NCBI GenBank assembly: GCA_019914995.1
Contig: CM034137.1
Coordinates: 5,607,155-5,671,154 of the forward strand
Length of the DNA: 64,000 nucleotides
Direction of reading: 5' to 3'
Source of the DNA: Acanthochlamys bracteata
Lineage: Eukaryota; Streptophyta; Magnoliopsida; Pandanales; Velloziaceae
The translations under genes and the position numbers were made by a program. Below the pieces are notes generated by a model. That model was not told the origin of the DNA and searched no databases. It saw only the letters and a list, made by a program, of their open reading frames with translations. Below, piece by piece: positions 29,001 through 40,480 of this stretch. Every line of letters begins with the position of its first letter. Within the stretch, counting starts at the first letter, position 1.

Positions 29001-32000
29001 GATAGAGTACTCAAAAAAATGTCATGTTACATCAGGGGTAAAGTAGAGACCGTTGCCTATCAAAAAAATGTCAAATTAATACAACTACAAAATTACCAGC
29101 ACGGAGTTCCAACGAATGTATTTCGTGACCGTTGCCTATCACCAGTATCAAACATACAAGCAGAGACTCCAAAATCTGCAAGCTTAACTGCTCCATTACC
29201 ATCAATCAGAATGTTTCCAGCCTGAGAACAGAAAAGGCAGCTGCTGTAGCCTCCTTTAACAGAGAGAGAGCGAAGAAGGAAAAAAATCCCTTATATATTG
29301 CAATGGTTTTTAAGTACAACTTATAGGTTTGAATCATTAATTCAAATTACAAATCAAAACACTCTTTCATAAATATCTTCAAAAGCCACTTCCTCACCAG
29401 TTCCGACTCGTGACAAGCAGACCAATTTTCATTGATGACATAGGATATTGGTTTGAATCAAGGTCTGATCTTATGAATTTATTGGGTATTTGTATGTAAC
29501 TTGTGCACATAAACCAGAGCAATCCATTCATTTCAACATATAACGAGCCGACTTTCTTTTGACTGAGACAAAAGTAGTTCTACAACATATTAAGATGCAA
29601 CATTTCCCCAATACAAAATCCTGATGTCTTCCTCTTAGTTGACAAACAAAAAGTCCAACTTAACAGAATTACGTGAAATTGTTGCAAGAAGTTCATGCTC
29701 CAAGTTTCTAATATACATAGTCAAATGAACACACTTACACATTGGTTGGCAAGAGATGCAAGATCAAACTCGATGTCAACAACATGAATGGAGAATTAAC
29801 CTAATCCCACGGTTGTTTGCCTATTTGTATGAAATATACTAAACCTTTCCTTCTTCTGCATGCACGCACGCACATGCGCATGTTTTTGCATGCAAAAAGA
29901 CACACACACACACACACACAAAATTAAAAAAAAAGAATTACTTGTAAAAATGTCAGATTAAGTAACAGGTAAATCAATAAGAAATGATGTTTAGGGCGTG
30001 TTTATCTAGGGGGTAAACTCAGTAAACTTGAATTTTTAGGAAGTCAATTAAAAATTAAATTAAAAATTAAAAATATTTAATAAAAATTTTTTATATTAAT
30101 TTTATTTTAATAGTAATTTTTTAAATTGAATTTTAAAAAATCTTTTTGATAGAAAATTTTTTGTTTATTTTATATTAAAAGTGAGTTTAAAAAGGTAGAG
30201 TTTTGGGTGATAGTAAACACGCCCTTATTAGCATGACTGCTAATCCAGAACATGCAGAAAAAGTGGAAAAAAGACCATAGGAATTCCAGACCACCTCGTC
30301 TAATTTGAACAGGTGACTACTATACAAGATACAACCCAAACTATAGAAATCAGAAACACAATAACTACTGTGACTGTCAAAATAGAACTAGATACCTTAA
30401 CATCACGATGGATATGCCCCTGACTATGCAGATAGACAAGAGCCTTGAGGACCTCACACAGAAGAGTAGCAATTACCGGTTCTTCAAAGCCATCAGGGAA
30501 AGCAGATTTCATGATATGCAAGCAAGATCCACCTGCCATGTACGGCATTACTACCCAAAGGTTGTGACCAGCTGGGAAAGAGCAGTGCGCACGCAGTAAA
30601 TTTGGATGACCAATTAAGATCATAGTTTGTACCTCACGTCTAATACCATCCTGAAATAAAGGAGTAAACAATTGCAAAATATTCATAACAAGTAGCAACT
30701 TCCTGTTGAAGTCCAAAATCCAAAAGAAGAGCATGAAGTTCAACAAAATGGGCTATAAATTTGCGTATATAGCTGATTGTAGTATTTGCAAAAGTTATTT
30801 ACCATAACTGGTGTCAATTCGAGAGGCAGAGAGGTAGAAATATCTACCATTAACTAACGGTTGTCAAATGGATAGTCTCTTACCGATAGTGTAACATAGT
30901 AACCACATATTTACATCAGGGTGGTCAATAGATCAATTTCCCAACTATTGCTACATTCATGCCAGAGCTCTTTACTCAGAACAGTATTGACTTTGAATAG
31001 AATCGACATTCACTGACTTTTTTTTTTCACTGTATCAAGGATAATCTAGTATATAGCTTTCACATTATGCCTAAAATGAAGAAACTGAAACACCCTTTGC
31101 AAATGATGTTATGAATTATAAAATCTTCTCCCTTCAAACTTTGTGAAGTACACATGGAAGCATGACATAAAAATGTATTGTTCACCGCTTTAACTAAAAG
31201 AGTTAAATGTGTAAAAGGAAACAAGTAACAAAGATCAAAACAACAGAAACTGAAGAACACAAGTTACTAACTCTTCACCATTATCCCTATCTGTCTCTAG
31301 ATCTAAACTACAATTTTTGTTCCTTTTGACCTGAATAGACTCTGAATGTAAAGCTTTTTAAAATTTTTTTTCCTTCCTCCTAACACAATTATTTATAAAT
31401 GCATACAATCTGTTACTTCTCTGTCACCCAGGATATTTCTGATAGTAGATTTATATAACATCTGACAACAATGCGTAATTAATAAGTTGCTCGGATAACA
31501 TGGGGCCAATCTCTTAATAAAATATTCTTATTCAAATGCCCACACTTTTATGGATAAAATAATCCAACATAAAATCCTTTATGCAAAGAAAATTTATGCA
31601 GTTGTCATTATCCTCTCAAGAACAAAAGAAACTCAACTGTTTAATTTTCATAACATTTTCCTGTATAAGCTATACGTAAAAGATTCTTTTGCATCTTTAC
31701 ATCCTCTACAGCCTCACAGTTCTAACAATAACTTAATATTATTAAAAAATGCTTTTACTAGACAGATTTGGCTCCTGATGTAATAAGGAAAGACTCATCT
31801 CTAGGCATACTTCACACCGTCATCACTCTAGTACTCAAGGGTGATGTAAAGCAACAAATCACTAGAACATAGACAATAGTCATATATGTGCAATTAAAAA
31901 GTAGTATCCAGTTAAGAACAACAACAAACTAAGCCTTCATCCCACTTGAGTGGAGTCGGCTACATGAATCTACTTTCTCCATTCCGTTCGATTATAAACT

Positions 32001-32496
32001 GGATCCAGCGATATATCCAGCTAAGAATATATAACAAAAAAAGAAGAAAATGTTAAGAATCATTCAGATTATCCAAAAGGCATGAGGAAATACCACGGCT
32101 ACAAGTTTGAGCAGCAAAAACATTTAGGAATCTTCCATTTGTTCAAGCACGCACAAAGGTCAAAAGAAGCTATAATGCAGCAGTAAGCCCATTCTATGGA
32201 TATTGAAAAGCTTCGAACCGCAGAGGGAGAGGAAGAAACATAAGCCTAGGCAGAACTTAGAAGTTTATGAAGTGTGTAACTATGCGACTAAAACATTGCA
32301 TTTTTCAAGGAAAAGGAGAACAGCTTACCATGTCATTATTGCACTTCTCCAAGTCCAGAACTTTAATAGCAACAACCTCGTTTAGAGGAATGCAGAGGGC
32401 CCTGTAGACTATAGCGCTTACACCTTCTCCAACTTCCTCGTACAACTTGTAATCCTTAGAGTTAGCAGGATATCTCTTTTGCTGTGCATGCTCCAT
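20094..32496 (-). CDS. STE20/GCK-type Ser/Thr kinase, plant Fray/OSR1-like subfamily
   Basis: Twenty exons join with consistent phases to 684 residues. Minus-strand order: 32496-32329, 30650-30396, 29221-29097, 28924-28880, 28770-28689, 28590-28522, 28441-28271, 28195-28130, 27144-27076, 26939-26829, 26677-26601, 26159-25884, 25102-25011, 24902-24823, 21194-21072, 21000-20958, 20871-20828, 20519-20461, 20329-20278, 20141-20094. The kinase domain (about 16-285) is complete: glycine loop GEGVSA at 23-28, VAIK with Lys45, HIHRDVK with Asp139, DFG at 157-159, activation segment TFVGTPCW, then MAPEV. Residues 328-347 carry [20 protein letters not shown] and 547-554 QRKGRFSV, both typical of this plant subfamily; the end (about 563-684) is helical, probably coiled coil. 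It is a predicted cytoplasmic signalling kinase; BLUS1 is a relative, but the intron-rich structure fits the other Fray-like members. Alternative exons in the 3.6-kb intron 21195-24822 cannot be excluded. Confidence 0.93.
22014..22937. mobile_element. MITE-like element in a kinase intron, with gene-leader-like interior
   Basis: The left end TTA-GGGCGTGTCTAAA and right end GGCCC-TTA give a TTA target duplication, as in PIF/Harbinger (Tourist) elements. The ends are only partly inverted (GGGCGTGTCT against GGGCCGGTTT). Behind the left end come direct repeats of GGAAGTGGGTTGGAAATGA-type sequence. The interior (22320-22690) is CT-rich, with CTCTCTCCTACAGCTCGCTC and CTTCGAAGACGG, and looks unlike ordinary intron or MITE DNA, more like a plant 5' leader. 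Confidence 0.55.
23653..24397. mobile_element. hAT-type MITE in a kinase intron
   Basis: An exact 8-bp target duplication ATTAAAAG flanks it (23645-23652 and 24398-24405). Ends are CAAGATTGTCAGG and, from the other side, CATGGTTGTTAAAA, matching the CAxGGTTGT ends of hAT-like MITEs. Both subterminal zones are packed with short GATC-centred motifs (TAAGATCGTAAGATC, GGATCGGGAT) in inverted orientation. The core is AT-rich and has no coding frame. Confidence 0.85.
29900..29921. repeat. (CA)n microsatellite
   Basis: About eleven CA units in the kinase intron between exons 3 and 2, next to a CATG/CACG-rich stretch at 29855-29895. Confidence 0.95.
29994..30224. mobile_element. Tourist-like MITE (PIF/Harbinger) in a kinase intron
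   Basis: It is flanked by TTA on both sides (29991-29993 and 30225-30227). Terminal inverted repeats are GGGCGTGTTTA on the left and TAAACACGCCC on the right. The 231-bp body is AT-rich with TTAAAAATTAAA runs and has no reading frame. Size, TTA duplication and ends fit the Tourist class. Confidence 0.85.
31917..32013 (-). mobile_element. 5'-truncated 3' end of an RTE-type LINE in a kinase intron
   Basis: On + it reads AACAACAACAAACTAAGCC followed by TCCCACTTGAGTGGAGTCGG and CTACATGAATC. In reverse this is the GTTGTTGTT-tailed 3' end common to plant RTE LINEs and to SINEs borrowing that tail. Near-identical 12-bp flanks, TATCCAGTTAAG (31905-31916) and TATCCAGCTAAG (32014-32025), look like the target duplication. 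Sense is the same as the host kinase gene. Confidence 0.7.
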
Positions 32497-33837
32497 AGTT
32501 TTTTTTTTCTCATAAGTATGTTAGCAATCCTAATATACAGAAAACCTTCTTGGATATATAAAGGAATCAGAAAGAAGTGATCCATTAAACAAGGGCTTCA
32601 TTTCTGGTTTGAGCGGCTCAGCTGAAAATAACCATGCTAACATCCTGCTGACCGTGGACCAAGCAAGAGCTTCAAATCAGTAAATGCAGTTTCTTTATAC
32701 CCACAGTGGTAATGAATTCCAGGAAACAGATTCTGGTCAAGTCTAAGGGAATGACTACTTGTACAGGGCCCAAAATCACACAACCAAACAATTGGGGTCT
32801 GCGATACTTTCAATGCAGTATCACACACTTGATACAGAAACACATTTGGGAGATAGAAGAAGCAGAACCATCTTCAGCTGCAAACAGGCAGACGAAAATC
32901 CTCAGGTTGCTTTGAAAAACAATGGACCAGATCGAATTCAAGGCAGAAAAAATTTTACACTGTAGACCAAGTAAAAGAACTGGACTTGCACATATTAACA
33001 ATCAGTGAGTGATTTTCCTACATCTTAGGGTGATAAGAACGAGACAACGCATACTAGCAAGTAATACTTAAAGAGCAATCCAGCAGTATCAGAGACATGA
33101 AACTAAATCAGTACAGAAACTTCGAAACATTAACTCCACAGAATTTATTGGGAAAAATCAATCAGTTTTGAAAGAAGGAACAAAATAAAGCAACTCTACA
33201 GCACTAAATAGATTTTGACATTGCCTAAAATGCAAACTTAAGCAACCAATAGTAACATGAACGCGTCCACTAACATATTAACAAATGATTCAACTTTCAC
33301 CAAATGCAAACGACAAAACTCGTAGTCAGTTACACTTGTCTTTGCAGAGTAACAGCAAATCAACCTTGAAGTGAATAGCCTAGCAAGCTCCAAAAGCTCG
33401 AACTTCACTTTATGTTCAATTTCGTGACATATTCGAATACGCAACCTTAGCTTTCATGCCACATGCTCTAGTAAGTACAAAAAGAAAAAGGAAAACCGAA
33501 CACAAATACAAGCAATTGCCAAAGGTCAGTAGAAAATTCAAAGCAACAGGGTATACCTGAAGGGCAAGCGATTCAATTGAAGCAAAAAGCCTAGGGCTTT
33601 TCCCACATCTCTGAATCGAATTAATCAACCCGATGTCAACTAGAAACAGAAAATCAGACAAAAGAACTAAGAGTCACGTGAATCAAGTTCCTTGGGATCG
33701 GAGCTCCAAGTATATATCTTCTACTCATACCACCATCTCCCTATCGGTGTCTTTACTTTTGGGGAACAAAGAGAAAGAGCTTCCTTTATGTTTCCCTTTT
33801 GTTTTCTCTCGTCAAGTTCACAGTAAATTATCGAGGA

Positions 33838-33888
<51 letters not shown>

Positions 33889-33990
33889 TTATGTAGATCG
33901 AGAAAGCCGGAAAGATAGACGAAAAGGGGGAACTAGGAAGGAGAAGAAAAGAAAGAGAGCGAGACTGAACACGGTGGACTTGCGGGGTGT
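32497..33990 (-). promoter_or_regulatory. Presumed 5' leader, leader intron and promoter of the kinase gene
   Basis: No other gene is seen here. On the minus strand a donor-like CAG-GTATAC lies at 33557/33556, after a short upstream frame beginning at 33661. A possible acceptor, preceded by GCTAACATAC, lies just before the kinase ATG at about 32511. This suggests a non-coding first exon ending at 33557 and a leader intron of about 1 kb. It is an inference from splice-like signals only. Confidence 0.4.
33843..33885. repeat. (GA)n microsatellite near the kinase transcription start
   Basis: About 21 uninterrupted GA units on + (CT on the kinase sense strand). CT tracts of this kind are common in plant 5' leaders and core promoters, which fits a transcription start a little upstream (higher coordinate). 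Confidence 0.95.
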
Positions 33991-34440
33991 TTCGCAGTGG
34001 CACTGTATTTCATTTTTTTTTTTAAATTCAGATTCTTTAATAAATTTTTATAACTATATATAAAATTAAAATTTTAAAAATATAAATAAATAGATCATAA
34101 ATTTTTATATATTATAATACCTTTTCTTTAATCAAAATATTAACTCGTTTTTTTAGAAAAAATTTAAACAAACTCCACTTAAAAAAATTTCTTATTTTGA
34201 GTATCTTAAACGTCCTCTTAGTTCAGTGTATCCCACTTTGATATTGAATTTAGGAATAATAATATATGATCTAATTTGCAAATTCAATCTATTTAAGTCG
34301 TATTATATGGTTTCGAATTATTGTTAAATCAATTTGAAATCGATCCAATAAATTAAATAGATTTGAGTCACTTTTTGATTGATCTGAGATTGATTTAAAA
34401 CTTAATTCGTATGATCACTTGTATAGCATGCGAATAAAAA
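33991..34440. other. AT-rich spacer between kinase promoter and first MULE
   Basis: Poly-T at 34012-34022 and long A/T runs. Short GAAATCGATCC/GATTGATCTGAGATT inverted words occur at about 34340-34395. No gene. Confidence 0.45.
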
Positions 34441-34775
34441 ATGATCGGTAAGATTTCAAATCTATTTTCTATTATTGAATATAAAGATCTATCAGTTACA
34501 AATATATTGACAAAATTTCAACTCAATCGGAATACGAATGGATCTCCATCGAAACTGTTGATCAAAACTACACAAAAACGAAATATATATTTTCTATTAA
34601 AATTTACTTTTGTGTTATTTTATCAAAGGTTCTAATTGAGATCAATTCTTATTCCAATTAAGCTAAAATCTTATCAACATATTTCTAACTTATATTTCTT
34701 TATATCTAATTGTGACGATTGAATTTGGAGATCTCGCTAGCTATTTTTGATCACATGTGCAGACATATAATTTAA
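34441..34775. repeat. Palindromic end unit, left side of MULE 1
   Basis: The first half runs GAATATAAAGATCTATCAG through CAACTCAATCGGAATACGAA. It is inverted in the second half as ATTCCAATTAAGCTAAAATC through TTTCTTTATATCTAAT. Related by eye to 43340-43745, both in direct and in inverted orientation. Confidence 0.7.
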
Positions 34776-34964
34776 GATAACATACGCCTATGTTCCATAT
34801 ATATATGAAAGAGATATGTATAATCTTTCCTGTTGACACTATCAGGCACTCCCTAACGTGTACGTTCATGATTAAATCACACTACTGTTTATCTATCTCT
34901 CCTACGTAGTCGATTCGTTGCATTTACTTTCGTCCGACACCTCATAGCATCAGGAGGTACGGAT

Positions 34965-36090
34965 CTGACGCATTTCATATTCTCTCTCCTTCCTTTTTTT
35001 CTAAAAAAATTTATTAACTCTTAATTAATCTTACTTATTTTAATTAATTTCTAGTAATCAAATCTTCTTCCATCTCTTTCTTCCCATTTCTCATCTTCTC
35101 CTTTATTTTTTCCATACTTTTGAAATCTTCTCCACGTCGCGGATCTCTGAAAAGCTAAACAAGACACTATTTGAGAGAAGACACTTGAAAGAACCACTAT
35201 TGCTGCAAATGCCGGAGGAGCAATGAAGGCAGAGGAGATGAAGAAAGAGATGAGAAAATTGATGACATATACAAAAGGAAGACAGAGTGATAAAGCAACA
35301 AATGACGCTAGTTGAAGAGGAAGAGAGTTATTGTTTGAAGGACATGAAGAACTAAATAAGAAACTTGACAACTTTATCAAGAAAAGCTATGAACAGATGA
35401 GGAAGTCTTTCGTTTTTTTGTGAAAGAAACCAACATTAATAAATATTGATGAAAATGAAGCCAAGAAATGATTTTGTGATGAATATTAATGACTACTTAT
35501 TAGTTGTTGGTGTTTTGCTCTACTGCTATTTGTATTTTTCTTGTACATTAATTTTTTTAATTGTATGAAGATATAAAAACATAGTTCTTGTTATTTTGGT
35601 TTTCTACTTGTAGTTATTTTCACTCATTTCTCCAACTCAGTTTTTGTTTCTAGTGTTGTGTTTTTTTTTCTTTTTTTGGATTAATCACTGCTTAGCAATA
35701 TTTATTTCTCTGAGTATGCAATATAAAAAATAAAAATCATACCTAAGATTTTTGTAGTTTGAATCTTTGGAAGAATGCTGTTGGAATCAACTTGGTTGCA
35801 TATTAAGCAACTAAAATTCAAATTGAATAGAATGAAAATCTCTTGATGGATCATTCCCTCAATTAGCTATAAATATTTTCAAACAAATCTGCGGAAAGAT
35901 ACGCAGCGAGGAGAAGATTTCAAAGAGACGAAACGAAGAGAGAAGAAGATGAGAGTAGGAAATACGAGATAAAAGAAGATTTAACTAATAAAATTTAATT
36001 AAGATAAGTAAGATTAATTAAGAGTTATTGAAATTTTTAGGAAAAAAGTGAGGAGAGAGACTACATAAGTGTGTCAGATTCGTAATCATC
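34965..36090. repeat. Nested inverted-repeat block inside the left arm of MULE 1
   Basis: GGATCTGACGCATTTCATAT with CTCTCTCCTTCC at the left is mirrored by GTGTGTCAGATTCGTAAT at the right. Between them lie inverted ACTCTTAATTAATCTTACTT and ATCTTCT blocks (34965-35150 against 35900-36085), enclosing about 750 bp. The same block is present in the right arm at about 42085-43135, so it already existed when the arms became copies of each other. Confidence 0.7.
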
Positions 36091-37585
36091 AAAATCGTTT
36101 GTTTCTTCTCATCCCTTATGATTTTCTTCTTTTGCATATCTCTCGCTCTCGCTCCAGTCGAGCGGGATGTCTCTGTCTTTGTCTTCGAGCTGATTTTAAT
36201 TTTCGATCTCTTCCAGATCTCACAGATCTAGCTGTGGTGTCTGATCTTCTCTTGTTTTCGTCTCCGGACCGATTTTTGTCTCCGATCTTATTTAGATCTA
36301 TCTGATCTCGTTAGACTCGCTTTCTTCATCTCCGATCTCGTCCTGTTTTCGTCTCCGGGCCGATCTTCTTGACTGATCTTGTTAAGATCTCTCCGATCTC
36401 GCTATGTCTTTGTATATGATCGTGCTGGAACTCCTCTTCGTCGATCTTCGTCTTCGATCTCGCTCTACGAATTTGCTTTTTTCTTTTATTTATTTTTTTA
36501 TTTTTCTGATTTATATTTATTTTGTTGATTTGTTTTATTTTTTGTTGATTTATTTTTTGTTTTTTTGATTTGTTTTCTGTTTTAGTGATTTGTTTTGTTT
36601 TACGATGTATTTGTTAGATTTGTACGGAGTATGATTTTTATGTTATATTGGTTTGTTTTTTATGTGATGTCTTGATTTGATTTTTATAGTGTATTGGTTT
36701 GATTTTTATGATGTATCGGTTTGAATCATTGAAGCAAGGAATTAATTGTTAAATGTGTGGTTGAAGAACTAACAAAGCTTACAGTGCTTTGGCCATGTTT
36801 GCTCGTGTTGTAATTTGGAATCAAAATCTAGTTGAGCTATAGTAAGGCATTGATGAGGTAACCAATTTGCATAATATAGGATATGTTAAACTCATTCTTA
36901 TTTATTATTTCTATTCTACACTGCATTTTAAAATAGATAGCAAGGCAGTAGGATGGCCGCTAGCTAAGCTAGATGGCAACCACTGTAGCTATAACTATAG
37001 AATGTAATGCAGATAGCAAAAGAGCAGCAATATATTGGTGAGAACAGAATGGGTGGTATTTCTGAATATAACTCATTAAGTAAATGTGAATCTAAACCTT
37101 CTCGACTATTTATCTATTTGTACAGCAGTATGTTTTGATTGCTTGTGTTGTAATGAGACAATATAATCGATGTAACTAGTTTAAATCAGGATGGATGAAA
37201 TTTAACCAGTATCATCTGGAAGGAATGTATATGTGAAAACGTTGTAATATATGTACATTATTTCTTTGTTCATTAAAGTTACTTGTGTAATCAAGTTTAA
37301 TGTAAGAATAGTTAAATTATGAATGAAAATATTGGACAAATTTTTTTTATTGATAAATCATGTATGTGTTGGCAAATTATAAAATTTCATTATTTTTCCT
37401 CTGACTATGTTTTTCTTCGTCTTTTTTTTTTTTTTTTTTTTTTTGCTTTCTTCTTTCCCTAGATGGTCTATTTTGTCTATCTTTCTTTCTATTTTCTTTC
37501 CACGCATCATGGGCTTTCTTCTTTCTGTTTCCTTTCTTTCTTCTCCGACGACGTCAAACTTCTTTGACGTCTCTTTTTTCGTTCT

Positions 37586-37630
37586 ATAGCTCAAACCACT
37601 GGCAATAACTATGAAATCGTTGGAAGAATG
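37586..37630 (+). pseudogene. Mirror copy of the transposase start, ATG changed to ATA
   Basis: ATAGCTCAAACCACTGGCAA and the following bases correspond codon by codon to the start of the transposase frame at 40480 on the other strand. About 15 codons match (A-Q-x-x-G-N-x-x-E-x-V-G-R), after which similarity ends. The initiator here is ATA. This marks the inner edge of the inverted arm. Confidence 0.7.
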
Positions 37631-38189
37631 AAAAAAGTTCTTATCATTTTCAATGAAATATTATTTTACCAATATAAAAATAAGCTTAACAAAATTAAAA
37701 TAGAAATATTTTTTTGTTTTAATTTTTGTGTTGAAGCTAAACATAATAGAAGTTTTGCTCTATTATGGTAACAAAAAACAGAACAAAACAGAGTTATGGT
37801 AACAAAAAAAATAAGAAGTTCTGCTTTGTTTTGTAATTTTTAAGCTTTGACACAATTTCAACATCTCATATAAAAAACTATTCAATTCATACTAATAGCT
37901 CATATCAAAAACTATACTATGCAACTCCAAAGCTAACAATAACAGCTTATATCAAAAGTCGATTGAGCTCATACACTTGAACCAAAAGTATACACTTCAT
38001 ACACTTCACAAAAGCCATACAGCTCATACAAAGCTATATAAAGGGCCATCATCTATTGATGTTTCATCATCGTTGTCGCCTTCATTTGCATTTGTAAAAT
38101 CATTATCACCTTCATCTTTGTCTTAATTAGTACTTCTCTCATTAAATGCCAAGAACAAAATTTAACAAATCTCAATACTAATTTTAATT

Positions 38190-40480
38190 CCGAGAAAAGT
38201 GTTCTATATTTGGAATCAAAACGAAGTAATCAGTACACTTACTTATTTTTTTCTTTTTATTTGGATTTTCAGGACAATTTTACTTATCGTACTTAACTCC
38301 AATCTTTTTGCAACAAACACGCCTTCTCTATATCTTCTCTTTAGCTCTTGCGACGACTTTCTCCAAACCACTTTTTATTCTTCTACCCCCACTGTAGGCC
38401 TTCCTTTTTTTTTGCAATAAGCACATCTTCTCTCTGTCTTCCCCTTAGTTTGCGAGATATTGGGATTCAAAAAAAGAACTTTAGATGCATTAACAACTGC
38501 CTGTGAAGTCTCATTAGTAGTACATGAATCCTTTGACCTCTGTTTATTCTTCTTTACTTTTTAAATTCGCAGCGACAAGTCTTGTGATGTTTGCAACATT
38601 AATTTGAAACTCTCATCTCCTTCACCAGCTTCATAGGACAACTGATTGCAAATCTTTATAGTTGGGCCGTTCTTGGTAAATCAAAGTTGCTTTGGCCTTA
38701 CAATGTTCTATCATCGTATTCAGCTTTGTATTTATTAACTCTTTTCATCCATCTCTTAAAAATGAAATGATTAAATATTTTCTCTATTTCATGAGACTGA
38801 AAAATTTTATCAAGTATCCACAAGAAATCTCTTCAAACTCATACAACTTGTATTCACAGCAACTTTCTTTACTGACATTATTGAATTTTACTTTCAACAC
38901 ATGCGGATCACCAAGCAGTTGAGATTTATAAATATAGTACGTGCAGTCATCACTTTCTTTTTCATCATCATACAACACATGTTCAAATTAAGCTTTCTCA
39001 AATTCTTTTTTAAACCTATCGTACACATTTCTCGTGTACACATTTGTTGCACTCTTCAGAAAAAATGCGTAATTATCAATAATACAATTAGTGTGTTCAC
39101 TAATACAATCTTCTTTTTTTTTTTATAGTAATTTTCGCTAAGCATTTTCCATTCTTCAAAATAAACTTTCGAAGAGTTGTAGTCGAACGAAAAAAATTCT
39201 GTAAACAGAATTCATTCCTTCAGGAGCGCTCTATAGTGTTCATGCCGGCATAAAAGGTATCCAAATAATACACTGGAATCCACTTTTTTCATATTTCATA
39301 CATCTCTTGAAGCCATTCATTCTTCTACAAGTTGTAAGTATATATCAAATCCTCCCATCTTTTTTCAAAGTCATAGGCGGTATAACTTTATCTAACACAC
39401 ATCTTGATGTCTTTCTTAAATCGTGACTTCTTGAAATAAATGTGTGACAATTTTTCTGGAAATATTTTCATCACATCCCACAAGCAAAATCGGTGTCGAG
39501 AATTAGAAAATATCTTCTCAACTACAGCAATCATAGCTCTATCTTGATCTATGATAACAAAACATAAGGTATGTCTACCTATAACAGCAAGCCAACTTTC
39601 AAAAAGCCAAGTAAAAGACTCTTTTGTTTCGTCCAAAAGCAAAGCACACCAAACTGAATTGATTGCATATGTGATTAACTCTGTAAACCGCTCAAAGAGC
39701 ATTTTATGCACATTCTTACTATATGTTGTGTCGAAAAATATAACATCTCTAAAACTGAAACTACAAACGTGATCGACCATCTACCTAAGAAAAATTTATT
39801 ACCCTTGCTTAGCTATAGATCTTTATTGCATAAAATAATGAGGATCTTCTAAACTCTTTTTCTTAAAAAAATTCAATGCTCCAGTGGCATCGCCTCTGAT
39901 AGGTATTTTGTACTCCATCGAAGTTCCCGAATAATTTCAACAATCTCTATCATCAAAACTAGTCTGTAGTCCATCAAAGATAATTGTAACTTTATTCACA
40001 TATATGTCTTCATCACGAAATGAATAAATTAAAATCTTAGCTGCAACGGGCATATTCTTACAGATAGGCATACGTAATCTTTTAGCTGGACTGATTAGAT
40101 TGTGATTATGTTCGTCAATATATTGAGTCATCTTTCATAACCTAGTAGGTTGTTTGTTGACTTTCATTTTTACCGGATACCTATATTTTGTTGTACTTCT
40201 ATTTCTTTTTTGGCTAGCTTCAATCTCTGTCTCCACATTTGTTTTCTTTTTATCATGATCCCTATAACTTCCAAATGTTCACAAGTCATTAGACAGCTAG
40301 TCGCTTCATCTTAACCTTCCTTTCTTTTTTTGCATTACTGCAAGGATTTGACTTATTTTTTCCCCTTTGTTCTCTTTCCTTTATTTGTTCTCGAAGGTCT
40401 TCGTCTCCGTGTAAAAGCAAACTCTCCAAATTTATGAATCTTCCAACCGTTTCGAAGCTATTGCCGATGGGTTGAGCCAT
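38190..40480 (-). pseudogene. FAR1-related MULE transposase, broken
   Basis: Read on the minus strand from ATG at 40480 (start MAQPIGNSFETVGRFI). A FAR1-type DNA-binding segment with the DEHNHNLISPAKRLRMP histidine motif follows at about 40110-40050. The MULE transposase domain lies at 39780-39400 with the first acidic residue in VIFFDTTYSKN, then CALLLDETKESFTWLFESW, IIDQDRAMIAV and RHRFCLWDVMKIFPEKLSH. A SWIM-like zinc-finger region lies near 38860 (CCEYKLYEFEEISC), where the expected final CRH is CGY, so a zinc ligand is lost. A C-terminal zinc-knuckle remnant follows (RRCAYCKK-like, about 38430). Several stops and frame changes separate the pieces. This is the family domesticated in plants as FAR1/FHY3, but the inverted arms show this copy is a transposon. 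It cannot encode a working protein. Confidence 0.85.

Larger units (their letters stand above)
34441..37622 (+). repeat. Left inverted arm of MULE 1
   Basis: From outside in: a palindromic end unit (34441-34775), a unique part rich in TCTCTCC, an internal inverted-repeat block (34965-36090), GATC-rich CT sequence, a T-rich segment with TTTTTTGATTTG-type repeats (36480-36720), a 23-T run at 37422-37444, then CTTTCTTCTTTC-type sequence up to the transposase start remnant at 37586. No gene of its own. Confidence 0.75.

Noticed and set aside
33818..34003. Ser-Leu repeat protein
   Set aside because: It is only translation of the (CT)n microsatellite.
35051..35380. 109-residue frame beginning IKLSSFLF, with a plus-strand twin at 42711
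   Set aside because: The twin exists because the region lies in the inverted arms. There is no recognised domain, and composition (S/F/L from CT-rich DNA) suggests a non-coding arm. Kept only as an arm landmark.
37358..37594. Lysine-rich minus-strand frame
   Set aside because: Translation of the 23-T run and CTTT-rich arm sequence.
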